DNA of 64,000 nt from Clostridia bacterium (GCA_017503785.1 JAFVSK010000012.1:1-64000); one strand, 5' to 3'. Positions 1 through 10,971 are shown, numbered from the stretch's first letter. The notes: generated by a model from the letters alone, not told the origin. A program made the numbers and translations.

Positions 1-570
1 CAACCATTGCGACTTGGTCATGCTGCCGTTGCCGTTTAAGTAGCACCAGCCCACCGAGTCGCGCTTCCAGCAGTTGGTCACAGCGTAACCGTCAGCGCCT
101 ACGTAGCACCAACCCACGCTGTCACGCACCCAGGCGTTGGTCATCATAGCACCGCTTGAACCGAGGTAGACCCAACCCTTGCTATCCTTTTTCCACGCGT
201 TAGCTACCATATAGCCGTTAGCGTTCAGGAAATACCACTTACCGCCGTCTTTCACCCAAGCGTTCTTGGTCATGCTGCCGTTCGCGTTCAGCCAGATCCA
301 GCCGATGCTGTCACGCTTCCAGCAGTTGGTTACGGCATAACCGTTGGCACCCACGTAGCACCAGCCTTGGCTGTCGGTGCACCAGGCGTTGGTAAGCATC
401 GCGCCGTCTTTGCCGAGGAATACCCAGCCGATGCTATCTTTTTTCCACGTGTTAGCGGCCATACTACCGTCGGCGTTCAAGAAATACCACTTGCCGTCAA
501 CCAATCGCCACGCATTTTTTACCATCATGCCGCCTTCGTAGTAATACCATTTACCGCCGTCCGATACCCA
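1..570 (-). repeat. Nine tandem 63-nt cell-wall-binding repeats with a four-unit supercycle
   Basis: Read on the minus strand, nine in-frame units of 21 codons run from 570 to the window edge. Units 2-5 match units 6-9 in order: a WYFLNA unit, a WKKDS unit ending MxTNA, a WCYVGA unit ending AVTNC, and a WKRDS unit ending SMTK. This gives a higher-order period of 84 codons (252 nt), which suggests duplication of a four-unit block. Confidence 0.85.
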
Positions 571-2013
571 GCGACCGATGATCTCTGCTTCCTTCTGGAA
601 CCAAAATTCAAGTTCATTCCACGTATAGTCACTCTTGAATTGGTACTCAAAGCGCAAAGCATATTCCTTGCCGGCAACCAACGGCCACGCCGACAAATCG
701 GAGTCATATTCCACAATGCGGTTATTTTCATCTAAAATTTCAATCGAATAATGCTGTAAGTTGGTGCCAAAGTCATCGTCGTTGTAGCGCCAAATACCAT
801 ACATACCGCTGTTGGCCACTTTAACGCGCCACCAACCAATATCAATATCCTCGGTTTCGTAATCAAGAGCACAATGATCATTTTCACCAACCGGACTGGC
901 ATCCATATCGATCAGCCAATCGGTAAACGCCGTGATCGTCACATAAGCTGTCGTTTCAAATCCGTTATACCCGCAAACTACCGGTTGAGTGCCCGCTACG
1001 GGATACCAGTACCAATACTCATACTCGTAATCGTAAAAATCAACTTTTTCACCGTTGTAATATACATAGGGCGCACGGTATCCACAATACTCGATATCCC
1101 CAATCAACCACGAGGTTACCGAGGTGTTATCCGTATATGTCAGTTTATAACTGAAACACGTATCATCGATATTATCAAACGGTGAAAAACTGCTATACAA
1201 AGGCTTATCGATGGTGATAGTTTTCAATGTTCTCGGCATCTTGCCCATAGAAAGACGGCTGGAAGAACTGCTATAATCTTGGATATGTACGTAATATTTT
1301 CTGCCACCCACCAGCGAAAATACGGCACAATCTCTCGTGTACCAATCATTCCAATCGTCATCGTAATACTCGGTGTCAAAATCATAATAAACATATTCTT
1401 GAGCCACCGTATCATATACACTAACATACGCATGTAGATCTTCAAAATCTAAACGATAGTCACCCGTACTGGCAGGAGTATATTGCAGCCACTGCTCATT
1501 ATCCTCCTCGGTAAACTGCACACGCAGGTTACTCGCAGTCACGTCGCAGGTAGGAATTGCAGGCAGCTGCACGGTCGATTTATTAAACACAATCGACATA
1601 TCGGCAGCGATCGGCACGGTATTCATATCAAAATAATAGCACTCGATCTCGTACTTACAGTCACGGTCCAGCCAGAAGCTATCCGACACAAACGAACCCA
1701 CTTCTCTCGTAAAATAACTGTCTACAAATTCGGCATCTTCGCCGGTTCCGTAGGTTACATCAAAAAGCACGATACCGATCCAACCGGTTTGCTTATGGTC
1801 GGTAGCTGTAAACTGATAAAAGTCCGACTTGGTAACATCCAACGCCACCGTTTGGCAAACGTCAGCAGCTGTCCAACTCTTATGCCAAGTTTGGCCTTCC
1901 GAAATGGTGTCAACCACCACAACCGCTGCGTTAGCCGTAAAACCGAACGAACCCAGCGGTAGCATGCCCACCAGTAGCACTACTGCGAGCAACAAACTTG
2001 TCCATTTTTTCAT
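1..2013 (-). CDS. Secreted protein with C-terminal cell-wall-binding repeats (partial at window edge)
   Basis: The frame is open from an ATG at 2013 to base 1, so at least 671 residues are present and the C-terminus lies outside the window. Residues 1-29 form a signal peptide: MKKW, a hydrophobic core, then a TANA cleavage site. Residues 30 to about 480 are rich in Tyr, Asp and Trp and look beta-sheet-like; related segments near residues 175 and 395 resemble pre-peptidase-type beta-sandwiches, but I recognise no catalytic domain. From residue 482 there are nine consecutive 21-residue units of the type W..DS.GW.YL...G.M..NA, the choline/cell-wall-binding repeat fold. GAGGG lies upstream of the start. 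Likely an exported protein held on the cell wall; substrate or partner unknown. Confidence 0.85.
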   Translation of the reverse strand, partial: MKKWTSLLLAVVLLVGMLPLGSFGFTANAAVVVVDTISEGQTWHKSWTAADVCQTVALDVTKSDFYQFTATDHKQTGWIGIVLFDVTYGTGEDAEFVDSYFTREVGSFVSDSFWLDRDCKYEIECYYFDMNTVPIAADMSIVFNKSTVQLPAIPTCDVTASNLRVQFTEEDNEQWLQYTPASTGDYRLDFEDLHAYVSVYDTVAQEYVYYDFDTEYYDDDWNDWYTRDCAVFSLVGGRKYYVHIQDYSSSSSRLSMGKMPRTLKTITIDKPLYSSFSPFDNIDDTCFSYKLTYTDNTSVTSWLIGDIEYCGYRAPYVYYNGEKVDFYDYEYEYWYWYPVAGTQPVVCGYNGFETTAYVTITAFTDWLIDMDASPVGENDHCALDYETEDIDIGWWRVKVANSGMYGIWRYNDDDFGTNLQHYSIEILDENNRIVEYDSDLSAWPLVAGKEYALRFEYQFKSDYTWNELEFWFQKEAEIIGRWVSDGGKWYYYEGGMMVKNAWRLVDGKWYFLNADGSMAANTWKKDSIGWVFLGKDGAMLTNAWCTDSQGWCYVGANGYAVTNCWKRDSIGWIWLNANGSMTKNAWVKDGGKWYFLNANGYMVANAWKKDSKGWVYLGSSGAMMTNAWVRDSVGWCYVGADGYAVTNCWKRDSVGWCYLNGNGSMTKSQWL

Positions 2014-2045
2014 AGTCACAACACCCTCTATAAAGTATTTGTTAT

Positions 2046-2074
2046 AGTATACTACTCACCACACAAAAAAGCAA
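2046..2074 (-). promoter_or_regulatory. SigA-type promoter of the wall-binding protein gene
   Basis: Minus strand: TTGCTT (2069-2074), 17-nt spacer, TATACT (2046-2051), about 33 nt before the start at 2013. Confidence 0.6.
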
Positions 2075-2168
2075 CCGTTTTCCGCAAAAAAGCACTGAGA
2101 GCAAGGTCACGGTAAAGTAACACACACACTCCACACGATTTTTTCGTTTCGCTTAAAATAACGCAGCA

Positions 2169-2198
2169 AAAGGGCTGTTGCATACGCAACAGCCCTTT
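2169..2198 (-). terminator. Hairpin terminator after groEL
   Basis: Perfect 13-bp inverted repeat AAAGGGCTGTTGC / GCAACAGCCCTTT with a 4-nt loop, just after the groEL stop codon. The T tract on the minus strand is short (TTTT then TGC), so termination may be partial. Confidence 0.6.
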
Positions 2199-2214
2199 AT
2201 TATTGGTATAAAAA

Positions 2215-3846
<1,632 letters not shown>

Positions 3847-3869
3847 TCATTTCCTCCCTAATACGGCCA

Positions 3870-4244
<375 letters not shown>

Positions 4245-4248
<4 letters not shown>

Positions 4249-5189
4249 GTCCCTATTTGGGAAAATTCGGATTTTTCACAATTTTTTAACATTTCCGTGG
4301 GATACACAAAGGAAACCGCACCCGGAAGCAGTGAAAACGACACGTCAGTCGTGCTAAAGCATTCCCCGTCGGCCGTTACCACTGCCGGTGTTTCGGCCTG
4401 CACGCGCATCTGTGTACCGCGAAACATCTCACAGCACGGCAGATCAAGATGCTTGCCGTTTTTATACATTCCCAAAAAGCGCAGCACGTTAAAATGGTTG
4501 AGATCCTTTATCAAAATAAAATCCAGCACACCATCGTCAGGCTGCGACAACGGCGACCCATGATAGCCGCCACCGTAGTATTGGCCGTTAGCCGCCAAGG
4601 CAAACAAATAATTGCCTTCGCGCTCCACGTGCCCTTGCTCGGTTTCCATAATAATATGCAGCTTTTGCCCCAGCTTACCGAAAAACGTGCGAGCAACCGC
4701 CAGATTGTACGCCATTGAACCCGAAACCAACGGCAGATGCTTATATCGCACCATACGGTCGGCCACGTTGGCATCCATACCCATGGAGCACATATTCAGC
4801 GATAGGTGATCGTCACAGCGGATAATATCCACCGGACGGGCTTCACCGCAAATCAGCGCGGCGGGATCGTGGAACAATTCCTCGTTCGGTAAAAAACGCA
4901 AGAAATCGTTGCCCGAACCACACGGAACACACGCAAGTTCCGCGTGTGAGTGCTCCCCGATGCCGTTGAGCACCTCCAGCACTGTGCCGTCACCGCCACA
5001 GGCATACACGCGTGTTTCGCCCCGTGCACATTCGCGTCGGGCGATCTCGGTGGCTTCACCGGGATGCGAGGTGATAAAAAAGGCATGCTCCATGGGGTGC
5101 GACTCAAAAAACGCTTCCGCCTTTGGCTGCACCTCTAAGGCTGCTCGGTGCTTTCCGGCTGCAGGGTTTAAAATGAAAATGTGTTTCAT
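4245..5189 (-). CDS. Diacylglycerol/lipid kinase family protein (YegS/BmrU type)
   Basis: ATP-dependent lipid kinase family, 314 aa, a normal length. It has the N-terminal NPAAGK motif (residues 8-13) and the nucleotide-binding motif GGDGTVLEVLNG from residue 65, followed by the C-terminal beta-rich lipid-binding half. No membrane segment. Exact lipid substrate (diacylglycerol, undecaprenol or other) cannot be read from the sequence. It lies between the THUMP methyltransferase gene and groES, and its 3' end overlaps the groES promoter. Confidence 0.88.
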
Positions 5190-5205
5190 TGCCGTTTCCC
5201 CTCCA

Positions 5206-6324
5206 TCAGCGATAATATATATACAGCTGACATTTTAACATTCCGTTATACAACTTGCGCCGTTTATCTGCCTTACGACCAAACTGTGTTTCAAAGGTTT
5301 CGTCAGGGCTGATGATCGCATAGCTCCATCCTTTTTTGGGAACAAACACTTCCCCCATGGTTCGATACAGCTTGCGCGCTGTTTCCACATCTAACAAGCG
5401 TTCACCGTACGGTGGATTGCACAATACCACGCCACTCTCGCCATCGGGGCGGAACGTGCGCAGATCGCGCTGTTCCACTTTTACCTGGCCACCAACACCG
5501 GCCTTGATCGCGTTATCTGTAGCGATCGGCAACACCTCGGGATCAATATCTCCGCCAAGTGCTGCGAAAGAACGATCGTACAACACCTGTTCGGCGGCGT
5601 GCTCACGTTCTTGCTTCCACAACTCCTCCGGCAACCAACCCCACTGCATTGCCGCAAAGCGACGATGAGCACCCGGTGCCATACGCCGAGCCGCCATGGC
5701 CGCTTCGATCAGCAGTGTTCCCGAACCGCAGCATGGGTCGATTACTTGCTCCGCCAAGCGCGCCCGTGTTACGTCCACAATGGCGGCTGCCAACGTTTCC
5801 TTTAGCGGTGCACCGCCGGCATTACGCCGATAACCGCGTTTGTGCAAACCGACTCCGCTGGTGTCAATCAGTAGTGTTACTTCATCTTTCAAAATCGTAA
5901 ACTGCACCTGAACCGTAGCGGCGGTCTCTTCAAACCACCCAATACCGTACTTGGCTTTCAGCCGTTCCACGATGGCTTTTTTCACAATAGACTGACAATC
6001 CGGAATACTGTGTAACGCGGAATTCAACGACCAGCCTTTCACCGGAAAGGCATCTTTTTTAGCAATAAACCGCTCCCACGGCAGCGCACGAACACCTTGG
6101 AACAGATCTTCAAACGAGGTGGCTCGAAACGTACCGAGCTGCACTTGAATACGCTCCGCATAACGGCTGCTGATATTGGCCCGCACCAGCAGTTCCTCAC
6201 TGCCGGAAAAAACCACTTTTCCGTTTTGCGGTGTTACGTCCTCGGCACCCATGCGGCGAAGCTCGTCGCCCAGAATTCCTTCAATGCCAAACAGGCACGG
6301 TGCGCTGTAGGTTAATCGTTCCAT
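5206..6324 (-). CDS. THUMP-domain class I RNA methyltransferase (RlmL/YpsC-like)
   Basis: Predicted SAM-dependent 23S rRNA guanine-N2 methyltransferase, 372 aa. An N-terminal ferredoxin-like/THUMP RNA-binding part (about residues 1-155) precedes a Rossmann methyltransferase with DPCCGSGTLLIEA near residue 195 and the catalytic NPPYGER near residue 300. It matches the short, single-domain Firmicute YpsC form rather than the RlmKL fusion of proteobacteria. GGGGGAAG precedes the ATG at 6324. A terminator separates it from the yabR-like gene. Confidence 0.88.
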   Translation of the reverse strand: MERLTYSAPCLFGIEGILGDELRRMGAEDVTPQNGKVVFSGSEELLVRANISSRYAERIQVQLGTFRATSFEDLFQGVRALPWERFIAKKDAFPVKGWSLNSALHSIPDCQSIVKKAIVERLKAKYGIGWFEETAATVQVQFTILKDEVTLLIDTSGVGLHKRGYRRNAGGAPLKETLAAAIVDVTRARLAEQVIDPCCGSGTLLIEAAMAARRMAPGAHRRFAAMQWGWLPEELWKQEREHAAEQVLYDRSFAALGGDIDPEVLPIATDNAIKAGVGGQVKVEQRDLRTFRPDGESGVVLCNPPYGERLLDVETARKLYRTMGEVFVPKKGWSYAIISPDETFETQFGRKADKRRKLYNGMLKCQLYIYYR

Positions 6325-6346
6325 ACTTCCCCCATTAATACTTTAA

Positions 6347-6377
6347 ATAAAAAATGCCGTTGCCCACGGGCAACGGC
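6347..6377 (-). terminator. Rho-independent terminator after the yabR-like gene
   Basis: GCCGTTGCCC / GGGCAACGGC stem with a minimal loop, followed on the minus strand by ATTTTTTATTT. It ends the hup-to-yabR transcription block. Confidence 0.85.
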
Positions 6378-6401
6378 CGTTTTCACGAAACTTGCAGCCG
6401 C

Positions 6402-6845
6402 TTAGGAACGCTTGCGGGTAAAGCCGCCGTGCTTTCCATCCAACGAGCGCTTAAGATCCGACATTTTTTCATCGCTGGTCTGCTTAAAACGTGACATCAT
6501 TTCTTCAAAGTTGGTGCTCTCAGCGGGGCGAGTTGCCTGCCATTCGAAACCACCGGGACGACCGGGAGAGGTGCGACGAGGTGCCGGACCGCGATTGGTG
6601 CGCGGCGGCGGATCCATTGCCTTTTTGATTGACAGGCTGATCTTGCCATCCTCACCAATGCTGAGGATCTTGACTTTAACCTGCTGCCCCTCGGTGACGT
6701 GATCCCGAATTTCCTTGACATACGTAGGTGCCACTTCGGAAATGTGCACCATACCCGTTTTGCCGCCTTCCAGTTCGACAAATGCGCCGAACTTTGTGAT
6801 GCCGGTGACCTTGCCCTCGACACACGCGCCAACTTCCAAAACCAT
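6402..6845 (-). CDS. yabR: S1-domain RNA-binding protein (YabR family)
   Basis: 147 aa. Residues 1-75 form an S1 OB-fold: EVGACVEGKVTGITKFGAFV at the start and GKISLSIKKA at its end. The tail (76-147) is basic, rich in Arg and Pro and probably disordered. It follows divIC in the conserved rqcP-yabP-yabQ-divIC-yabR order, which supports the YabR assignment over a general stress protein 13 paralogue. Binds RNA or ribosomes by family; precise role unknown. Confidence 0.88.
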   Translation of the reverse strand: MVLEVGACVEGKVTGITKFGAFVELEGGKTGMVHISEVAPTYVKEIRDHVTEGQQVKVKILSIGEDGKISLSIKKAMDPPPRTNRGPAPRRTSPGRPGGFEWQATRPAESTNFEEMMSRFKQTSDEKMSDLKRSLDGKHGGFTRKRS

Positions 6846-6875
6846 GTTGCGGAGTTCCCCCTACTGCTTAGAAAA

Positions 6876-7157
6876 TCATTCGCTCGGGATTTCGACCAAA
6901 ATGGTCTCACCCGGTTTAGCCAAACCTTGTTTACGTGCTTGCTGTTCGAGATGCTCGTCGGTGTTCTTCAGCTTATCTTCCAGCATAGCGTTAATGTTGC
7001 TCTGTTCTTCCAAGCGTTCGTTCATTTCGTCCAGGCGTTGCTGATCTTCATTTAATTGAAGCTGGAGCTGTACGAGCGCTACAACAACGTAAACAGAAAG
7101 AGCCACCAGTGCCAAACGCCACAGAAGGCTTTTCTTTCGCGGTTTTACAACACGCAT
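6876..7157 (-). CDS. divIC: Septum formation initiator DivIC/FtsB-like
   Basis: Small bitopic division protein of 93 aa: a basic cytoplasmic start, one membrane helix (about residues 12-30, LLWRLALVALSVYVVV), a coiled coil rich in Leu, Gln and Glu (about 33-72), and a short extracytoplasmic end with the GLAKPGE motif. The frame extends ten codons upstream, but AAAGGAGC overlaps those codons and is correctly spaced for the ATG at 7157, so that start is chosen. Sits between yabQ and yabR as in Bacillus and Clostridium. Confidence 0.9.
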   Translation of the reverse strand: MRVVKPRKKSLLWRLALVALSVYVVVALVQLQLQLNEDQQRLDEMNERLEEQSNINAMLEDKLKNTDEHLEQQARKQGLAKPGETILVEIPSE

Positions 7158-7179
7158 ACCGATAGCTCCTTTCATAAAT

Positions 7180-7674
7180 TCATACACGATGATTATACAA
7201 TACCTTACCTATCGGTTGCAAGACCTTTTTTAAAAAAAGTCTACTTTTTTTCGTGTTTTTTTCGCAAATTTTCCGGAGTTTTCCAAATGCACCGCTCAAC
7301 AACCGAAAAACCCGGCGAAACGGCCGCGAAACAAGGTTGCATAATCGCGTATAGAATCGTTTTGTTATCGTCAACACACGGCACACACCTTGCAGGAGCA
7401 GCTTTCCCACGGTGTAGCGGTAGGCAAAAAATCCGATGGTACAACCAACCAACACGTACGCCCGCACCACACCGTCTGTCATAGCCAACGAAAACAAAAA
7501 CACCGCAACGGCAGCAGTGGCAAAAAAGAATAGGTCCTGAAAAAACACGCTCAGCTTCGAGGAATGTAACAAGCGGCGCAGAATACGAAACGCGTCATAA
7601 TACACCCCCAGCAGGAAGCCCATTCCCCCCGATAAAAACAGCTCACGCAGCTGTTCGGCATTGGTAAACCCCAT
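7180..7674 (-). CDS. yabQ: Spore cortex biosynthesis protein YabQ
   Basis: Membrane protein of 164 aa. The N-terminal half has three or four hydrophobic helices (GGMGFLLGVYYDAFRILRR, LFFFATAAVAVFLFSLA, YVLVGCTIGFFAYRYTVGK) and the C-terminal half is very basic. Family members are needed for cortex formation in the outer forespore membrane. It starts 5 nt after yabP, so the two genes are probably co-transcribed. Its presence means the organism carries sporulation functions. Confidence 0.9.
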   Translation of the reverse strand: MGFTNAEQLRELFLSGGMGFLLGVYYDAFRILRRLLHSSKLSVFFQDLFFFATAAVAVFLFSLAMTDGVVRAYVLVGCTIGFFAYRYTVGKLLLQGVCRVLTITKRFYTRLCNLVSRPFRRVFRLLSGAFGKLRKICEKNTKKSRLFLKKVLQPIGKVLYNHRV

Positions 7675-7679
7675 GGCCT

Positions 7680-7967
7680 CTACCGAAACAGTCTACCGAA
7701 AAAGCCGCCGGAGCGACTGTGAACCTCGGTATAGGTAAGCGACTCCACCAATCCCTCCAGCGACAGATCACCGGTTTCTACGTTCAGTCGCTGAATATGC
7801 AGACTATTCCCTTTCACCGTCAATTCACCCAACTCGGTATAGATCACCACCGTCGTATCGTCGAAGCTATCCACGTCCTGCACGCCGGACACCGACAGTA
7901 CACGGCGTTCACTCAAGCTCAACAAATGAGGAACTGTATACCCCTCCTGCCGCTGCTCTTCTTTCAT
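7680..7967 (-). CDS. yabP: Sporulation protein YabP
   Basis: 95 aa of the YabP/YqfC family, a beta-rich fold: HLLSLSERRVLSVSGVQDVDSFDD near the start, then LGELTVKGNSLHIQRLNVETG. Made in the mother cell and required for cortex/coat assembly in relatives. Directly upstream of yabQ. Confidence 0.92.
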   Translation of the reverse strand: MKEEQRQEGYTVPHLLSLSERRVLSVSGVQDVDSFDDTTVVIYTELGELTVKGNSLHIQRLNVETGDLSLEGLVESLTYTEVHSRSGGFFGRLFR

Positions 7968-8043
7968 GATACCGCCTCCCGTACCACACTATATGTGAAG
8001 AAAACGGTAAATATACAAAAACAAGATGCCGAAGCATCTTGTT

Positions 8044-8283
8044 TTACAGCAGCTTATACAGCAGGGCAGCATCGTTTTTGGCCACGGTTTCTTGAACGGT
8101 AACCACCTCGGCCTTTAATTCTCGCGTACCGAACTGAATGGTGATGATATCCCCCACCTTAATGTCATAGGAGGCGCGGGCAACCTTATCGTTCACCAGC
8201 ACACGACCGGCATCGCAGGCTTCGTTGGCCACGGTACGCCGTTTGATCAGGCGTGACACCTTAAGATATTTATCTAAACGCAT
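8044..8283 (-). CDS. rqcP: RNA-binding S4 protein RqcP
   Basis: 79 aa, essentially one S4 domain: MRLDKYLKVSRLIKRRTVA, then GRVLVNDKVARASYDIKVGD. RqcP (YabO) stabilises tRNA on stalled 50S subunits during RqcH-driven poly-alanine tailing. It lies between hup and yabP as in Bacillus. A short gap of about 77 nt before yabP holds no obvious promoter. The rqcH gene is not in the window. Confidence 0.92.
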   Translation of the reverse strand: MRLDKYLKVSRLIKRRTVANEACDAGRVLVNDKVARASYDIKVGDIITIQFGTRELKAEVVTVQETVAKNDAALLYKLL

Positions 8284-8306
8284 AGTAATCTCCTAGCAAT
8301 AAGTGA

Positions 8307-8333
8307 AAGCCGCCCGCAAAAAGCGGGCGGCTT
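8307..8333 (-). terminator. GC-rich hairpin between hup and rqcP
   Basis: AAGCCGCCCGC / GCGGGCGGCTT, 11 bp, with a 5-nt loop. No long T tract follows on the minus strand (TTCACTT), so it may attenuate rather than fully stop transcription after the highly expressed hup gene. Confidence 0.6.
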
Positions 8334-8347
8334 CGCTTGCAAAAAAC

Positions 8348-8623
8348 TTATTTCGCAACAGCGTCTTTGAACGCCTTGCCGGCCTTGAAAGCGGGCACAG
8401 TGGTAGCAGCGATGGTGATAGCTTCCTTCGTCTTGGGGTTGATGCCCTGACGAGCTTCACGAGCGCGAGCCTCGAACGTACCGAAGCCTACCAGCTGAAC
8501 AGCCTCGCCCTTAGCGACGGCACCAACAATGGACTCCAGAACAGCAGCGACAGCCTTCTCGGCGTCTTTCTTGGACAGACCAGCTTTTTCTGCAACAGAT
8601 GCAACCAATTCAACCTTGTTCAT
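8348..8623 (-). CDS. hup: DNA-binding protein HU
   Basis: 91-aa nucleoid protein: MNKVELVASVAEKAGLSK, GFGTFEARAREARQGINP (the DNA-contacting arm) and VPAFKAGKAFKDAV at the end. The frame runs eleven codons further upstream, but GGAGG lies ahead of the ATG at 8623 and this matches the universal HU start. Its own promoter and hairpin suggest strong independent expression. Confidence 0.97.
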   Translation of the reverse strand: MNKVELVASVAEKAGLSKKDAEKAVAAVLESIVGAVAKGEAVQLVGFGTFEARAREARQGINPKTKEAITIAATTVPAFKAGKAFKDAVAK

Positions 8624-8702
8624 GAGAAAAAAACCTCCAAAAATTTTGTATTCCAACGGAAAACTCCGCTAAGAATCAGCACGGAAATAAACTCTATAGG
8701 TT

Positions 8703-8731
8703 ATTGTAACTCACTTATATCTATTTTTCAA
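8703..8731 (-). promoter_or_regulatory. SigA-type promoter of hup
   Basis: Minus strand TTGAAA (8726-8731), 17-nt spacer, TACAAT (8703-8708), 80 nt upstream of the HU start. Confidence 0.75.
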
Positions 8732-8832
8732 GGACTTTTTGAAAAAAAGTTAAGAAAACATTGATTTTTTGACAAAAACACCAAACCAACACCGATTTTT
8801 TTGACACTATTAACCAAAAAAAGTTTCAAAAT

Positions 8833-10119
8833 TCAGTTATTCAGGATCGTATTTGTGCACCGCTGCGTTTCAAAGCGAACGCGCTCAATGTCCAGTGTTA
8901 AGAATTCGCCGTTATTATACAACACGCGGCCGTCTACCATTGTCATTTTCACCGTTGAGCTTCCCGAGGCATACAACAGGTTGGAAAGCGGTGCGTGCGA
9001 CGGACAAAACGGAGTGGAATTTAGGTCGAGCATGACCAAGTCGGCACGGAAACCTTCGGCAATGTCGCCGGCATCCTGCCGCCCTTGTGACAAAGCACCC
9101 GCGCGGGTGCCGCAATGCAGTACCGTCGCTGCCGAAAAAGCTGACGGATCACACGTAACACCCTTGGCCAACAGGCCGGCCACCTTCATTTCGTCCAGCA
9201 TATCCAAGGCGTTGTTGCTGGCGGCCGAATCGGTACCGATCGCCACCGACACACCTTTGTTCAACAGCTTTGTTGTTTGCGCAATACCGCTACCAAGCTT
9301 CAAATTACTTTTGGCACAATGCGCCACCACCGCCCCGTGACGCGCCAGACGATCCATATCATCATCCGTGAGCCACACGCCGTGTGCTACCGTGAGCGGA
9401 TGCGCTAACATGCCCGTTTTCTCCAACAACGCAGTGGGAGTCATTCCGTGACGAGCCACACAGTCTAAGTGTTCGCTTTGTGTTTCCGAAACGTGCATTT
9501 GCATACGCACGCCGTACTCCCCTGCCATGGCCGCCGCATCCTCTAAAATGTCGGGCCGAGTAGTATATTCCGCATGCGGTGCTACGTCAATCAGCACACG
9601 CCCCTCGCCGGCACCGTGATAGGTAGCCAGCAAATCTTTAAGCTCCGCATAAGCCGGCAGATCCTTAAACCGCTTTGTGGGATCAAAGCACGAAATACCG
9701 CGGCCAATATTCGCCTTAATGCCACATTCGAGCGCCGCCTTTGCCGTTTCATCGCAGAAATAATACATATCGGTGAACGACACCGTGCCCGTAGCCAGCA
9801 TTTCGGCCATGCCAAGCATGCTGCCCCAATAGACGGCTTCGGGAAACAGCTTGTCCTCAAACGGAAAGATACGATCGAACAGCCACGATTGCAGCGGCAG
9901 CTCTTCGCCGTAGCCGCGCATCAACGTCATGGCAACGTGCGTGTGCGCATTCACAAGACCGGGGATCAACAACCGATTCGTCCCGTCGATGCGTTCTCCG
10001 AAATCCTCGGCAGGTGCTTTGTCGGACAACCAAGCGATACGGCTATCACGCACACCGACATATTGATCCTTTAAATACGTACCATCCGCCTGAAGAACGG
10101 CAATTTTTTCAAACAGCAT
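8833..10119 (-). CDS. mtaD: 5-methylthioadenosine/S-adenosylhomocysteine deaminase (amidohydrolase)
   Basis: 428-aa metal-dependent amidohydrolase of the TrzN/MtaD branch. Metal and catalytic residues are visible in NAHTHVAMT (near 58), HVSETQSEH (near 200), AHGVWL (near 230) and GTDSAASNNALD (near 295). Deaminates MTA or SAH to the inosine forms. Its ATG touches the TAA stop of the upstream phosphorylase gene, which fits a joint purine salvage role. A general adenosine or other aromatic deaminase cannot be excluded. Confidence 0.85.
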   Translation of the reverse strand: MLFEKIAVLQADGTYLKDQYVGVRDSRIAWLSDKAPAEDFGERIDGTNRLLIPGLVNAHTHVAMTLMRGYGEELPLQSWLFDRIFPFEDKLFPEAVYWGSMLGMAEMLATGTVSFTDMYYFCDETAKAALECGIKANIGRGISCFDPTKRFKDLPAYAELKDLLATYHGAGEGRVLIDVAPHAEYTTRPDILEDAAAMAGEYGVRMQMHVSETQSEHLDCVARHGMTPTALLEKTGMLAHPLTVAHGVWLTDDDMDRLARHGAVVAHCAKSNLKLGSGIAQTTKLLNKGVSVAIGTDSAASNNALDMLDEMKVAGLLAKGVTCDPSAFSAATVLHCGTRAGALSQGRQDAGDIAEGFRADLVMLDLNSTPFCPSHAPLSNLLYASGSSTVKMTMVDGRVLYNNGEFLTLDIERVRFETQRCTNTILNN

Positions 10120-10971
10120 TTATGCGTCCGTCCTTTCCAGACGTTGTAAAATCTCACAAACCAGTGCACTGAAATTCCCCGACGTGCGCCCTGCCACCTC
10201 GGTAACCTCATCGTCGTTAATATGTGTGCCGCGAATAACCCCCGCCGCCATATTAGTGATGCAGGAGATTCCCAGCACGTTCATGCCGCAGCGCGAAGCA
10301 ACGATTGCTTCGGGAACGGTGGACATGCCCACCGCATCGCCGCCGAGCAATCGCAGAGCGCGAATTTCGGCCGGTGTTTCAAACTGCGGGCCGCCCATAA
10401 AGCAATAGACACCCTCGTGCAGCGAAAGTGACAGTGCTTGTGCCGATTCCTTGGCAAGCTCGCGCAAGCGCGGTGTGTAAGTTTCGGTCATATCAAAGAA
10501 ACGCAAACCGAAGAACGGATCGGCCGGGCCGCGTTCAGGACTGTCGGCACACAGCTTGATATGATCGCTGATAAGCATTAAATCCCCCGGTACGAAGCCT
10601 TCGTTAATGCCACCGGCTGCGTTGGTGAGCATGAGTGTATGCACGCCCAAGCAGAACAGCACCCTTACGTAAAACGTAACGGTGCGAAAGTCGTAGCCCT
10701 CGTAATAGTGAAACCGCCCGGAAAACGCCATGAGCGGTTTTCCGTTTAACGTACCGACACTAAGTACACCGGCGTGTGAGGCCACGGTTGATACGGGAAA
10801 GCCGGGGATTTCCGCATACGGAATACGCAGAGCATTCTCCATGCGATCGGCTAAAAAACCCAAGCCGGAGCCTAAAACAATGGCTGTATCGGCCAACGGA
10901 ACGCCGACTTCACAAGCTTTTTCTTTAATATAGGCAGCAGCGCGCTGCACCTGTTCGCGTTCTGTACTCAT
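10120..10971 (-). CDS. punA: Purine nucleoside phosphorylase
   Basis: 283 aa, trimeric PNP/MTAP family. Visible family motifs: GSGLG (near 31), SHAG, GRFHYYEGYD for phosphate and sugar binding, TNAAGGINEGFVPGDLM, and GTHINDDEVTEVAG near the end. Cleaves inosine/guanosine with phosphate to the base and ribose-1-phosphate. Gene order zinc-ribbon protein, punA, mtaD with 1-nt junctions points to one transcript. Confidence 0.92.
   Translation of the reverse strand: MSTEREQVQRAAAYIKEKACEVGVPLADTAIVLGSGLGFLADRMENALRIPYAEIPGFPVSTVASHAGVLSVGTLNGKPLMAFSGRFHYYEGYDFRTVTFYVRVLFCLGVHTLMLTNAAGGINEGFVPGDLMLISDHIKLCADSPERGPADPFFGLRFFDMTETYTPRLRELAKESAQALSLSLHEGVYCFMGGPQFETPAEIRALRLLGGDAVGMSTVPEAIVASRCGMNVLGISCITNMAAGVIRGTHINDDEVTEVAGRTSGNFSALVCEILQRLERTDA

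Noticed and set aside
1-570. CRISPR-like array, because of regular 63-nt repeats
   Set aside because: The repeats are in-frame codons of a wall-binding protein, diverge from unit to unit and have no unique spacers.
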